Below are positions 45,142 through 53,313 of a DNA stretch of 64,000 nt, piece by piece; position 1 is the stretch's first letter, and every line of letters starts with the position of its first letter. A program made the position numbers and the translations under genes. Under the pieces are notes generated by a model. That model ran no database searches. It saw only the letters and a program-made list of their open reading frames with translations, and was not told where the DNA came from. This stretch comes from Nesterenkonia marinintestina (lineage in GTDB: Bacteria > Actinomycetota > Actinomycetes > Actinomycetales > Micrococcaceae): the NCBI RefSeq assembly GCF_025420485.1, contig NZ_JAOEFD010000007.1, positions 62,001 to 126,000 on the forward strand, in the 5' to 3' direction.

Positions 45142-46296
45142 TCATAGCTCCCCTCGGAAGGCGCGGGATTGGAGCGAGACGAAGAGCTCGTCGTCCGCGT
45201 GTGCAGCGATTTCGATCCGTTCGCGAAGCTTCTGATGCGCTTCCAAGCGGTTTGCGAACTCTCGCTGGTGCTCGAGCGAAGGTAGTGGAGCAGTACACTC
45301 CAGGAGTTTGGCTTTGCCGATGTTGCGAACACCCGCAGCACCACTTGCGTTGTGCCGGATGAAAGCGCGCGTCTCCGGAGACCTAAGGACTCCCAGCACA
45401 TACGGCGCTTCAACCGGTCCTTGTGGCCGGACAACAAGCCGCCAGACCTTATCGGGAAGGAAGAGATCCTCCGGTTCGCCCCTGACAACGGTTGTTGCGC
45501 CGAGCAGATCAAGTGAGCCACTAGCCCGGCCGAAAAGAATATCGCCAGCTTGAACGCGATGGCTCTCTGGCGGTGAGTATTGACTGGGCATCGGCTTAGA
45601 CTCTGAAGACACGAAGGTCCCAGAAGAGATGGCGCTGACCTTCATCACACGGTTGGTTGGGTGCGCGTCGAGTTCTGTTCCTATTACATTCTTCCCGCTG
45701 ACGAAATCTACACCGATGTCCTTTAGCCGTGCATGCTGGGGCGTGCTTGCGAACATGTCGTTGAAGATCGACTGGGTGAGGGCGTCGAGGTGGGCGAGGA
45801 CTTGGCGGCGCTTGGCGCGGAGGGCGTCGGCGTGGTCGAGGATCGTGGCGATGCGGCGCTGCTCGGGGAGGGGCGGGAGTGCTATCGGGAAACCGAGGAA
45901 CTCGTCCTCTTTGATGCGTCGGCGATTGGTCGCACCGCGACTTCTAGCCCGAATTTGTTGTTCGAGTTGTCCTGACGCAAAGAAGTGCTGGAGATAGCGA
46001 TCGTCGATTCGATTGCGGCGGATCTCAAAGACCGGGAAGTCCTTGCTGACGACAGCGCCGTCCAACTCAGCAGGAACAATCGCGAATGCTCCGTTGCGCG
46101 CATCGATGCGGGAGTAGATGAACTGTCCCGTTTGAACTCGGTACCCGGTGAAAGGGACGGGGGTCTTCCCGGCGCCGATCACTCGCCGGATGGCACCCCC
46201 ACCGTTGAGCTTGACGGTCACGAATCGTTCTTTGGCCGGATGCACGATCCGTTCCGGGACTCCGGCCACGTCGAGAACATCTGCCAGGGTGGTCAC
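45142..46296 (-). CDS. hsdS: Type I RM specificity subunit S
   Basis: A 384-residue HsdS with two target-recognition domains. A conserved helical spacer follows the first TRD (LPPLPEQRRIATILDHADAL, then AKRRQVLAHLDALTQSIFND); the second TRD and the C-terminal LPSLEHQREFANRLEA complete the two-repeat plan. TRD1 spans about residues 1-140 and TRD2 about 195-345. The TRDs look less GC-rich than neighbouring genes, typical for swapped recognition domains. ATG overlaps hsdM by 4 bp. The DNA target cannot be predicted by eye. Confidence 0.93.
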   Translation of the reverse strand: MTTLADVLDVAGVPERIVHPAKERFVTVKLNGGGAIRRVIGAGKTPVPFTGYRVQTGQFIYSRIDARNGAFAIVPAELDGAVVSKDFPVFEIRRNRIDDRYLQHFFASGQLEQQIRARSRGATNRRRIKEDEFLGFPIALPPLPEQRRIATILDHADALRAKRRQVLAHLDALTQSIFNDMFASTPQHARLKDIGVDFVSGKNVIGTELDAHPTNRVMKVSAISSGTFVSSESKPMPSQYSPPESHRVQAGDILFGRASGSLDLLGATTVVRGEPEDLFLPDKVWRLVVRPQGPVEAPYVLGVLRSPETRAFIRHNASGAAGVRNIGKAKLLECTAPLPSLEHQREFANRLEAHQKLRERIEIAAHADDELFVSLQSRAFRGEL

Positions 46297-47747
46297 GACA
46301 GCATCGACCTCAGCTCGGCGAGGCCCTGGGAGATCTCGTCCTCCAGTAGCTCGATGTCGGCGATGATCTCCATGGGCGCGCGGTGCTCGACCTCGTCGTG
46401 GACGATCTCCTTGTACCGGTTCACCGACAGGTCGTAGCCCTGGGCCTTGATGTCGGCCTTCGGCACCATGAACGACTGTTCGGTGCGGACGCGGTCTTGT
46501 TCGTCATCCAGGTTCTGCCAGCGGGTCAGCACGTCGGGGAGATCGTTGGTGTCCACCAGATTGCGCTTGTCGTCGAGGGAGAAGCCGTCGGCGCGGACGT
46601 CATAGAACCAGACGTCGTCTGTGCCGCCGGAGTTGGTCTTGGTGAAGAACAGGATGGCCGTGGAGACGCCGGCGTACGGCCGGAAGACGCCGCTGGGCAG
46701 CTTCACCACTGCGTCGAGCTTCTGGTCCTCAACCAGGATGCGGCGCAGCTCCTTGTGGGCCTTCGACGAGCCGAACAGCACGCCGTCGGGCACGATGACG
46801 GCCGCGCGGCCACCCGGCTTCAACAGCTTGAGGAAGAGGGCGAGGAACAGCAGCTCGGTCTTCTTCGTCTTGACCACCCGCTGCAGGTCCTTGGACGTCG
46901 CCTCGTAGTCGAGTGAACCGGCGAACGGCGGATTGGCCAGGATGAGCGAGTACTGGTTCGTGTCGCCGGCGGCGCCCTCAGAGAGGGAGTCGCGGTAGCG
47001 GATGTCGGGAGAGTCCACGCCATGCAGGAGCATGTTCATGGAGCCGATGCGCAGCATGGTCGAGTCGAAATCGTAGCCGTGGAACATCGAGGAATGGAAG
47101 TGACGGCGCTGTCCGTCGTCCAGAAGCGCGTCGGGGTGAGTTTCGCGGATGTACTCGCTTGCCGCAACGAGGAAGCCCGCTGTGCCGCAGGCCGGGTCGC
47201 AGATCTCGTCCACGGGCTGTGGCGCGGTCATCTGCACCATGAGGTCGATGATGTGGCGCGGGGTGCGGAACTGGCCGTTGACGCCGGCGGAAGCGATCTT
47301 GGATAGCAGGTACTCGTACAGGTCGCCGTTGGTGTCGCGGTCGGCCATCGGGATGCCATCGAGCATGTCGACGACCTTCGACAGCAGCGCCGCGTTCGGG
47401 ATGGTGAACCGCGCGTCCTTCATGTGCTGGCTGTAGGTGGTGCCGTCGCCGAGGCCGCGCAAGAGGGGGAAGACCTCATCGGCGACGGTCTTGTACATCA
47501 CCTCGGGCGAGGTGTTCTTGAACTGGGCCCACCGCAGGTGATCATCACCGGGCTGGAAGACCCGGTTCTCGACAGGGTCTTGCGTCACTCTCGCCTTGCG
47601 TTCGGCCAGGGTCTGGATGTCGTCGAGGCGTCGGATGAACAGCAGGTAGGTGATCTGCTCGATGACCTCTAACGGGTTGCTGATACCGCCAGACCAGAAA
47701 GCGTCCCAGACGCGGTCGATCCTGCTCTTCAAGTCACCAGTCACCAT
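46293..47747 (-). CDS. hsdM: Type I RM methyltransferase subunit M
   Basis: A 484-residue N6-adenine methyltransferase. The N-terminal helical HsdM_N domain begins VTGDLKSRIDRVWDAFWSGG; the AdoMet motif is DPACGTAGFLVAASEY and the catalytic motif NPPF in LANPPFAGSLDY. The start is ATG at 47747, 7 nt after TAGAGT, a leaderless arrangement; the frame is open to 47882, but those residues are not HsdM-like. First gene of hsdM-S-nuclease-hsdR. Modification-first order allows host DNA protection before restriction. Confidence 0.95.
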   Translation of the reverse strand: MVTGDLKSRIDRVWDAFWSGGISNPLEVIEQITYLLFIRRLDDIQTLAERKARVTQDPVENRVFQPGDDHLRWAQFKNTSPEVMYKTVADEVFPLLRGLGDGTTYSQHMKDARFTIPNAALLSKVVDMLDGIPMADRDTNGDLYEYLLSKIASAGVNGQFRTPRHIIDLMVQMTAPQPVDEICDPACGTAGFLVAASEYIRETHPDALLDDGQRRHFHSSMFHGYDFDSTMLRIGSMNMLLHGVDSPDIRYRDSLSEGAAGDTNQYSLILANPPFAGSLDYEATSKDLQRVVKTKKTELLFLALFLKLLKPGGRAAVIVPDGVLFGSSKAHKELRRILVEDQKLDAVVKLPSGVFRPYAGVSTAILFFTKTNSGGTDDVWFYDVRADGFSLDDKRNLVDTNDLPDVLTRWQNLDDEQDRVRTEQSFMVPKADIKAQGYDLSVNRYKEIVHDEVEHRAPMEIIADIELLEDEISQGLAELRSMLS

Positions 47748-47754
47748 AGGCGGA

Positions 47755-47760
47755 ACTCTA
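47755..47760 (-). promoter_or_regulatory. -10 box of the hsd operon
   Basis: On the minus strand TAGAGT lies 7 nt before the hsdM ATG, with no Shine-Dalgarno in between. This is the only promoter-like element I see for the four-gene operon. The 232-bp gap between hsdM and the next gene (47748-47979) otherwise shows no gene, repeat or terminator. Confidence 0.5.
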
Positions 47761-47979
47761 GCAAGCCAGCCCAGCTCTCCTACTGGCTCACGTTCGGGCT
47801 GCTCGCGGGGACCGCCCCGTCGGCGACAATGGTCTCCTCCGACGCTGGAGACGCAAGCGATACTGGCCGCACTCGCGGACACCTGGCTACCTGAGTCATA
47901 TGGGCTGCAACTAGGGCCGCTTCCAGCTCAGAAACCCAGGCGGCCTCAGCCGTGCTGCGGCGGGGGCGTCGGGGGCTGC

Positions 47980-48294
47980 TCAGATGTCGTCGTCGCCGAC
48001 GGGCCCGCCCTCACCCTCCCAGCGCTCGATCTGACGGACCTTGCGGGAGTTGAACTTCTGCCGCACCCCGTAGCCGTGGTCGTCGTCCTCGGGGATGAAC
48101 ACGACGCCGAACCGTTCGAGGGCGGCCTGCAGGCGACGGATCTGCTCGTCGTGGAGCGGGCGACGGCGCTTCTCGAACTCACGGACCTGATCGCGCTCGA
48201 GGTCCGCCGCGTCGGCGATGACGGCGGCGGAGACCTGCGCGAGCGCCCGACCGGCCCGTGCGAGGTCAGGACTGATCAGTGATTGGGTGCTCAT
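47980..48294 (-). CDS. Small XRE-like helix-turn-helix protein
   Basis: A 104-residue protein. ISPDLARAGRALAQVSAAVIADAADLE and then RDQVREFEKRRR form a helix-turn-helix resembling XRE/Cro regulators, followed by LQAALERFGVVFIPEDDDHGYGVR, a pattern common in small actinobacterial regulators that pair with larger operons. The ATG at 48294 follows CATAAT by 6 nt; the frame open to 48504 is unlikely. It borders the hsd operon, but the genes are 233 bp apart, so a controller role for the RM system is possible but unproven. Confidence 0.75.
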   Translation of the reverse strand: MSTQSLISPDLARAGRALAQVSAAVIADAADLERDQVREFEKRRRPLHDEQIRRLQAALERFGVVFIPEDDDHGYGVRQKFNSRKVRQIERWEGEGGPVGDDDI

Positions 48295-48420
48295 GCTCCC
48301 ATTATGGGGGGAATGCGGCGACCCCGCCCAGGGTCGGTCGTAGACTCCTGGCGTGACGACCGGCGCAGCCGCCGGCACAGTCGAGGCGCACGCACCGCCC
48401 AGACGAGCCTGAGGAGACCG

Positions 48421-48984
48421 ATGACCGAGGCCCCCCGCACCGCGAAGCAGCGCATGCTCGCCGGTGAGCCGTACACCCCCGACGCCGAGCTCCATGCCGA
48501 GCACCGCGCCGCGCTGAAGCTGGCGGAGGAATACTCACGCGTCTACGTCGACGATGAGGCCGCCGCGCGGACCGTGCTCGCCCGGCTGGTGGGTGCGCTC
48601 GGCGAGGACGTCGACGTCCGGCCCGGACTGAGCGTCGACTACGGCTGGAACATCAGCATCGGGTCGGGCACGTTCATCAACAGCGGCCTGACCGCGCTGG
48701 ACTGTGCGCCGGTGCGGATCGGGGAGCGCTGCCAGATCGGTCCGAACGTGCAGCTGCTCACCCCGACCCATCCCCTCGAGGTGGACCAACGGCGCGCCGG
48801 CGTCGAGGGCGCGGAGCCCATCACCCTCGGCGACGACGTGTGGCTCGGCGGCGGGGTCATCGTCCTGCCCGGAGTCACCGTCGGGGCGAACACGGTGGTC
48901 GGTGCGGGTGCCGTGGTGACGAAGGACCTGCCCGCCGACGTCGTCGCCGTAGGGAATCCGGCGAAGGTCGTCAAGCGACTCTGA
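48421..48984 (+). CDS. Maltose/galactoside O-acetyltransferase-type hexapeptide protein
   Basis: A 187-residue left-handed beta-helix acetyltransferase. It opens with the Maa/LacA pattern KQRMLAGEPYTPDAELHAEH and continues with hexapeptide turns (VDYGWNISIGSGTFINSG, then CQIGPNVQLLTPTHPLE with the catalytic His, LGGGVIVLPGVTVGANTVVG). It transfers acetyl from acetyl-CoA to sugars; physiological substrates are unclear even in E. coli. GAGGAGACC precedes the ATG. Upstream of thiE by 66 bp, but without obvious link. Confidence 0.92.
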   Translation: MTEAPRTAKQRMLAGEPYTPDAELHAEHRAALKLAEEYSRVYVDDEAAARTVLARLVGALGEDVDVRPGLSVDYGWNISIGSGTFINSGLTALDCAPVRIGERCQIGPNVQLLTPTHPLEVDQRRAGVEGAEPITLGDDVWLGGGVIVLPGVTVGANTVVGAGAVVTKDLPADVVAVGNPAKVVKRL

Positions 48985-49050
48985 TCGCACGGCCGGGGCC
49001 CTCCGCCACCCCACTGACCTGGGATTCTGCCGCGGCACTAGACTGACGGC

Positions 49051-49782
49051 ATGACTACAGGACACCCGGAGCATCAGCACCAGACCCAACCGGGCCAGCT
49101 CGGCCAGCTGCGCCGCGAGCGCCTGATGGCCGTCCGGCTGTACGTGTGCACGGATCTGCAGCGGTTCATCACCGCCCCCGAGGCGGGACCCGTGGACGAG
49201 CTGGACTTCGACGCGCTGCGGGCATTCTTCGAGGACTGCTACGCCGGCGGCGTCGACATCGTCCAGGTCCGGGACAAGCAGGTCTCCGTCCGGACCGAGA
49301 TCTCCGCGCTGTGGCTCCTGAAGCAGGTCGCCGACGAGTACGGGGGCCTCTCTGCGGCGAACGACCGTGCCGACGTGGCGGTGATCGCCGACGTCGACGT
49401 CTTCCACATCGGCCAGGACGACCTGAGCCCGGAGCAGGCCCGCTCGATCCTCGGCGACGATGTGCTGATCGGCCGCTCCTGCCGCACGGCGGAGCAGGTG
49501 CAGATCGCCGCCGAGGACCCGGAGGTCAGCTACTACTGCACCGGTCCGGTGTGGGAGACCCCGACGAAGCCGGGTCGCGCCGCCGTGGGGCTGGAGCTGC
49601 CGCGGGCGGCCGTCGACGTCGAGCCGTCCAAGCCGTTCTTCGCGATCGGGGGCATCGACGTCGAGAACGTCGACCAGGTGACCGAGGCCGGCGCCTGGCG
49701 CGCGGTGGTGGTCCGGGCGGTGACCGACGCCCCCGACCCCCGTGCCGCGGCGGAGGCCCTCCGCTCGCGCCTCCCCGCCTGA
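49051..49782 (+). CDS. thiE: Thiamine-phosphate synthase
   Basis: A 243-residue TIM barrel joining the pyrimidine and thiazole halves of thiamine. VDIVQVRDKQVSVRTEI, NDRADVAVIADVDVFHIGQDDLSP and CTGPVWETPTKPGRAAVGLE are ThiE landmarks. An extra 25-residue Gln/His-rich N-terminus makes it longer than usual; an internal ATG at 49126 (AVRLYVCTDL) could be the true start. TAGACT lies 6 nt before 49051, favouring the longer form as a leaderless mRNA. It lies about 25 kb from thiO-S-G-F and I see no TPP riboswitch here. Confidence 0.9.
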   Translation: MTTGHPEHQHQTQPGQLGQLRRERLMAVRLYVCTDLQRFITAPEAGPVDELDFDALRAFFEDCYAGGVDIVQVRDKQVSVRTEISALWLLKQVADEYGGLSAANDRADVAVIADVDVFHIGQDDLSPEQARSILGDDVLIGRSCRTAEQVQIAAEDPEVSYYCTGPVWETPTKPGRAAVGLELPRAAVDVEPSKPFFAIGGIDVENVDQVTEAGAWRAVVVRAVTDAPDPRAAAEALRSRLPA

Positions 49783-49812
49783 CTCCTGCCCAGAGCCCGA
49801 CTCGCACTCCCC

Positions 49813-49909
49813 TCATCGAAGGAGCAGAACTCGGTCATCGAGGGAGCGAACCTCGTGGCCGATCTCGGCGATTCGCCCCGAAATTCTCTCCCCCGATGGG
49901 GGTGGAGCC
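49813..49909. terminator. Compound inverted repeat between thiE and the BASS transporter
   Basis: TCATCGAGGGAGCGAAC (near 49837) is matched imperfectly by ATTCTCTCCCCCGATGG in opposite orientation near 49890, and the right arm itself contains a CCCCCGATGGGGG hairpin. A near-copy of the left unit, TCATCGAAGGAGCAGAAC, precedes it at about 49815. The stretch lies between convergent genes and is probably their shared terminator. Confidence 0.5.
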
Positions 49910-49919
49910 GTGCAGCCGG

Positions 49920-50891
49920 TCAGACGCGGCGGCGTCCCCAGAAGGAGGCCAGCAGTCCGCCGGAGATGTTGTGCCACACGGAGAAGATCGCACCGGGCAG
50001 GGCCGCCTCCGGGGAGAGGTACTGAGCACCCAGCCCGGCGGCCAGACCGGAGTTCTGCATCCCGACCTCCACGGAGATCGCACGCCTGGTGGGCACGTCG
50101 CCGCGGGTCAGCCGTCCCGCCAGGTAGCCGATCGCGTATCCGGAGCAGTTGTGCAGCACGACCCCGAGGATCAGCAGGAGACCGGCCGAGGCCAGCACGT
50201 CTGTGGACCCGGCGACGACGGCGAGCACGACGAAGGTGATCCCCGCGACGGAGATCCACGGCAGGGCCGGCTGCACGGCATCGACCAGTCGGGGCAGCAG
50301 GAGTCGCAGCACCAGGCCCGCCACCACCGGGATCAGCACGATCTGCACGATGCTCCAGGCCATGTCCCCCGCCGGCACCGGCAGGAACTGGCCGGCCAGC
50401 CACAGGGTGAGCAGCGGGGTGAGCAGCGGTGAGAGCAGAGTCGAGACCGAGGTCATCGTGACGGAGAGGGCCACGTCGCCGCGCGCCAGGTAGGTGACGA
50501 CGTTCGACGACGTCCCGCCGGGCACACAGCCGACGAGGATGAGCCCGGCGGCGAGCGCGGGCGGCAGTCCGAGCAGCGTCGCGATGCCCAGGGCCAGCAG
50601 AGGCATCGCGGTGTACTGGAACAGCACCCCGACGAGGACCGGCAGCGGTCGCTTCAGCACCAGCGCGAAGTCGGGCAGCGTGAGCGTCAGCCCCATCCCG
50701 AACATGATGATCATCAGCGCGTAGGTGACCCCTGCCCCCAGCGGGGCGAAGGTGGCCGGTGCGATCAGCGCGGCGGCGGCGCCGCCGAGGATCAGGAGCG
50801 GGAAGACGGTGACGGCGATCGTGGCGCTGCGCGGCGACTCGTCGGCGGCGGCGCGGGCTCCCTCGGATCGGCGGTTCGGTGCGTGCGACAT
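49920..50891 (-). CDS. Bile acid:sodium symporter family (BASS) transporter
   Basis: A 323-residue membrane protein with about 10 helices. MFGMGLTLTLPDF, LVGCVPGGTSSNVVTYLARG and VEVGMQNSGLAAGL are the conserved BASS crossover and Na+-site motifs. In bacteria, family members import organic anions such as pantoate or pyruvate with sodium; bile acid is not implied. ATG at 50891. It shares its downstream inverted repeat with thiE. Confidence 0.9.
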   Translation of the reverse strand: MSHAPNRRSEGARAAADESPRSATIAVTVFPLLILGGAAAALIAPATFAPLGAGVTYALMIIMFGMGLTLTLPDFALVLKRPLPVLVGVLFQYTAMPLLALGIATLLGLPPALAAGLILVGCVPGGTSSNVVTYLARGDVALSVTMTSVSTLLSPLLTPLLTLWLAGQFLPVPAGDMAWSIVQIVLIPVVAGLVLRLLLPRLVDAVQPALPWISVAGITFVVLAVVAGSTDVLASAGLLLILGVVLHNCSGYAIGYLAGRLTRGDVPTRRAISVEVGMQNSGLAAGLGAQYLSPEAALPGAIFSVWHNISGGLLASFWGRRRV

Positions 50892-50993
50892 GCTTCACAG
50901 CATGTGTCCACGATGCTGTTCAGGGTCAACAGGGGGTCACGACGTCTCATTCTTCGGACGCATGCTGGTCATCGGCCGGGCGGACCCCGGCCG

Positions 50994-51800
50994 TCAGCGT
51001 CGACGCCTCCCGGGCCCTCCCGACCGACGCCGCGGCGTCCGGGCAGAGCCCGAGCCCCGTCTCCCCGAGTCCCGCTTCCCCGAGTTCGGCTTCGCCACCC
51101 CACCCTTCGCCGCCCCACGCCTCGCCGAGGCCCCAGGGGCGGTCCCCTCGGTCGGTTCCAAGGTGCTGCGGGCCGAGTCGGCGCGTCGGCCGCGGGTCAC
51201 ACCGATGAACTCCTGGATGACGTCGTCGTCGCGCTCGCGCAGCCAGCACAGCCCCACGTCGAAGCCGGGGTGATCCTCGATCCTGCGCACGACCACGTCC
51301 TTGCGGGACAGCGCCTGGGCCGTGGAGAGGGGCAGCACGAGCAGCCCCGCACCGGAGGCCACCACCTCGAGGGTCATGCGCTCGGCCCGGGCGAGTTCGG
51401 CCGGCGGCTCATCCCCCGCAGGTGGGCCCGGAGCGCCGGCGGCCACCTCAGCGGGCTCCAGGAACGTCTCATCGCCGATGTCGTCCCAGGTCACCGACTC
51501 CTCGGCGGCGGCCACCCAGTGGTCTCGGGCCGCGCACACCACGGCGTGCTCCCGGTAGAGCCAGACCCGGTGGAACACGTCCCGGTCGACGACGTCGCGG
51601 TCCTCCTGTACGGGCACACGCAGGTAGCCGACGTCGACGACGCCGTCGTGCACACGCCGCACCTGCCCGTCCTCGTCGAAGTGGTCGATCTGCAGCCGCA
51701 CCTCCGGGTGGCGGTCGCGCCATCGGGCCGCCCACCGGTCCGGGGCGGCACCGGGCAGCGCCCCCAGACGCAGCACGGGCTGCTCGGCTCCGTCCTCCAC
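50994..51800 (-). CDS. LysR-type substrate-binding domain protein lacking HTH, with basic C-terminal tail
   Basis: A 268-residue protein. Residues 10-200 match the LysR effector-binding fold (LRLGALPGAAPDRWAARWRD, then HPEVRLQIDHFDEDGQ, VDVGYLRVPV, MTLEVVASGAGLLVLPLSTA) but no winged HTH precedes it: the GTG start at 51800 follows the stop of a small ORF directly. From about residue 210 the tail is Lys/Arg/Ser/Gly-rich (SARRGAAKGGVAKPNSGKR, then GRRGSGSARTPRRR) and resembles nucleic-acid-binding tails. It may be a ligand-sensing, tail-tethered nucleoid protein; no function is established. Confidence 0.7.
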   Translation of the reverse strand: MEDGAEQPVLRLGALPGAAPDRWAARWRDRHPEVRLQIDHFDEDGQVRRVHDGVVDVGYLRVPVQEDRDVVDRDVFHRVWLYREHAVVCAARDHWVAAAEESVTWDDIGDETFLEPAEVAAGAPGPPAGDEPPAELARAERMTLEVVASGAGLLVLPLSTAQALSRKDVVVRRIEDHPGFDVGLCWLRERDDDVIQEFIGVTRGRRADSARSTLEPTEGTAPGASARRGAAKGGVAKPNSGKRDSGRRGSGSARTPRRRSGGPGRRRR

Positions 51801-51896
51801 TCAGGCGACCTCGGTCCGCAGGGCGGGCGCGGTCGGGCATCCGTGGGCCCCGCCGTCGGCGACGGCGCCGTTCCGGTGCGGAGTCTTCTCGGACAT
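51801..51896 (-). CDS. Possible small ORF (31 aa) coupled to the LysR-like gene
   Basis: ATG at 51896 with ATGGAG 6-7 nt upstream encodes SEKTPHRNGAVADGGAH then GCPTAPALRTEVA and stops exactly before the GTG of the LysR-like gene (TGAGTG). The junction suggests translational coupling, and the downstream GTG has a weak Shine-Dalgarno of its own. No known family. It could instead be a leader peptide or a chance ORF. Confidence 0.35.
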   Translation of the reverse strand: MSEKTPHRNGAVADGGAHGCPTAPALRTEVA

Positions 51897-52191
51897 GGGG
51901 CTCCATTCTGCGGCGTCGGTCAGGGCGTCTGCGGCAGGCCCCAGGGGGCCCCGACCCTCGATCACCACCCTAGCGACCACCCCACAGGCACCCTGTGAGC
52001 GATTCCACACGAAGGCGCCCAGATCAGCCGGACATCCGGTCGTCTGCGGCGTCATCGCAGGGCACGAGGCCGGTCCCAGCACGGGGCACCGACCGCGCGC
52101 AGCGCGCGCGAGGGCCCCCGATCGGCACCATGGACGCGTTCGACGCCGTTCGATTCACCCAAAAGACACGTCTACGTCATACACTTGACAG
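51897..52191. other. Intergenic region left of the PAP2 gene
   Basis: About 295 bp between divergent genes. It contains the self-complementary CGCGCGCAGCGCGCGCG around 52094-52111 and, at the right edge, the PAP2 -10 box TACACT (52180-52185). No gene or RNA is recognised. Confidence 0.5.
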
Positions 52192-53304
52192 ATGAAGTTT
52201 GCTCGGCAGTGGCCGTACACGTTCATCGTCGGCGTCTCCCTGCTCATCGGAATGGTCGCGGCGATCGGTTCGCTGGCCCTCGAAGTCCCCCTCCGCGACC
52301 CGGAGGGCTTCCTGGGGCCGGCGTACATCCGCCTGCCTCTGCTCGCCCTGCTCATGTTCGCCCTGGGCATCCTGCCGGCGGCGGTCCGACGCTGCGGATG
52401 GAAGCAGATCCCCCGAGGCGTGGTGGAAGTGGTTCGGCACGAATGGAACCTGCGCCGCGTCCTCTACATCGCCACGGGTCTGCTGACGTTCTACGTCTGC
52501 TACGTCGGCTACCGCAATCTGAAGAGCGTGCTCCCGGTCTACCGTGAGGGCACGCTCTACGACCGGGAGCTGCTCGAGCTGGACCGCTGGATGTTCGGCG
52601 GCACCGACCCGGCCATCATCCTGCACAACGTCTTCGGCATGGATCTGACCGCCGAGGTGCTCTCGTTCATCTACGTGGCGTACCTGCCGCTGATCCCCAT
52701 CACGCTGGGCATCTTCCTGGTCCTCAGCAGGGACCTGACCGTCGGCGCCTGGTACGCGACGGCGCTGAGCCTGAACTGGGTGCTGGGCACGATCAGCTAC
52801 TACATCATGCCGGCGCTGGGCCCGATCTACGCCCGTCCGGACCTGTACCAGCAGCTCCCCGACACCGGCGTGAGCAGTCTGCAGGCGGCGCTGATGAACA
52901 ACAGGTTGGAGTTCCTCGCGGATCCGGCCACCAGCGACGTCATCCACGGTGTGGCCGCCTTCGCGTCGCTGCACGTGTCGGTGACCTTCGCCGCCGCCCT
53001 GTTCATGCACCGGTCGAACCAGCACGTGGTCGTCCGGTGGGTCGCCTGGGCCTTCTTCGGGATGACCTTCGTGGCCACGCTGTACTTCGGCTGGCACTAC
53101 CTGATCGACAACATCGCCGGCGTGGCCATCGGCTGGGCGGCGGTGTCGCTGGGCGCCTGGGCCACGAACCATCAGGGAGCACGCCGTCTGGTGGCCGAGG
53201 AGCAGGGTCTCTCCGAGCACGAGGTCGGCATCGACATCGAGGCCGACGACGTCGCCTCCTCCCCCGCGATGGCCTCGGAGGCGGCACCCGCCCGTCGCGC
53301 CTGA
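52192..53304 (+). CDS. PAP2-superfamily membrane protein (inositolphosphotransferase-like)
   Basis: A 370-residue protein with about seven helices. The PAP2 catalytic motifs appear late: FASLHVSVTFAAALF (motif C2 His) and YFGWHYLIDNIAGVAIGW (motif C3 His and Asp). The layout with a large N-terminal membrane part and the PAP2 active site near the C-terminus resembles AUR1/Ipt1-type enzymes that transfer phosphoinositol or other head groups, as well as simple lipid phosphatases. The acidic C-terminal tail of about 45 residues is cytoplasmic. TACACT is 6 nt before ATG 52192, so it is probably leaderless. Confidence 0.8.
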   Translation: MKFARQWPYTFIVGVSLLIGMVAAIGSLALEVPLRDPEGFLGPAYIRLPLLALLMFALGILPAAVRRCGWKQIPRGVVEVVRHEWNLRRVLYIATGLLTFYVCYVGYRNLKSVLPVYREGTLYDRELLELDRWMFGGTDPAIILHNVFGMDLTAEVLSFIYVAYLPLIPITLGIFLVLSRDLTVGAWYATALSLNWVLGTISYYIMPALGPIYARPDLYQQLPDTGVSSLQAALMNNRLEFLADPATSDVIHGVAAFASLHVSVTFAAALFMHRSNQHVVVRWVAWAFFGMTFVATLYFGWHYLIDNIAGVAIGWAAVSLGAWATNHQGARRLVAEEQGLSEHEVGIDIEADDVASSPAMASEAAPARRA

Positions 53305-53313
53305 GCGTTCCGC

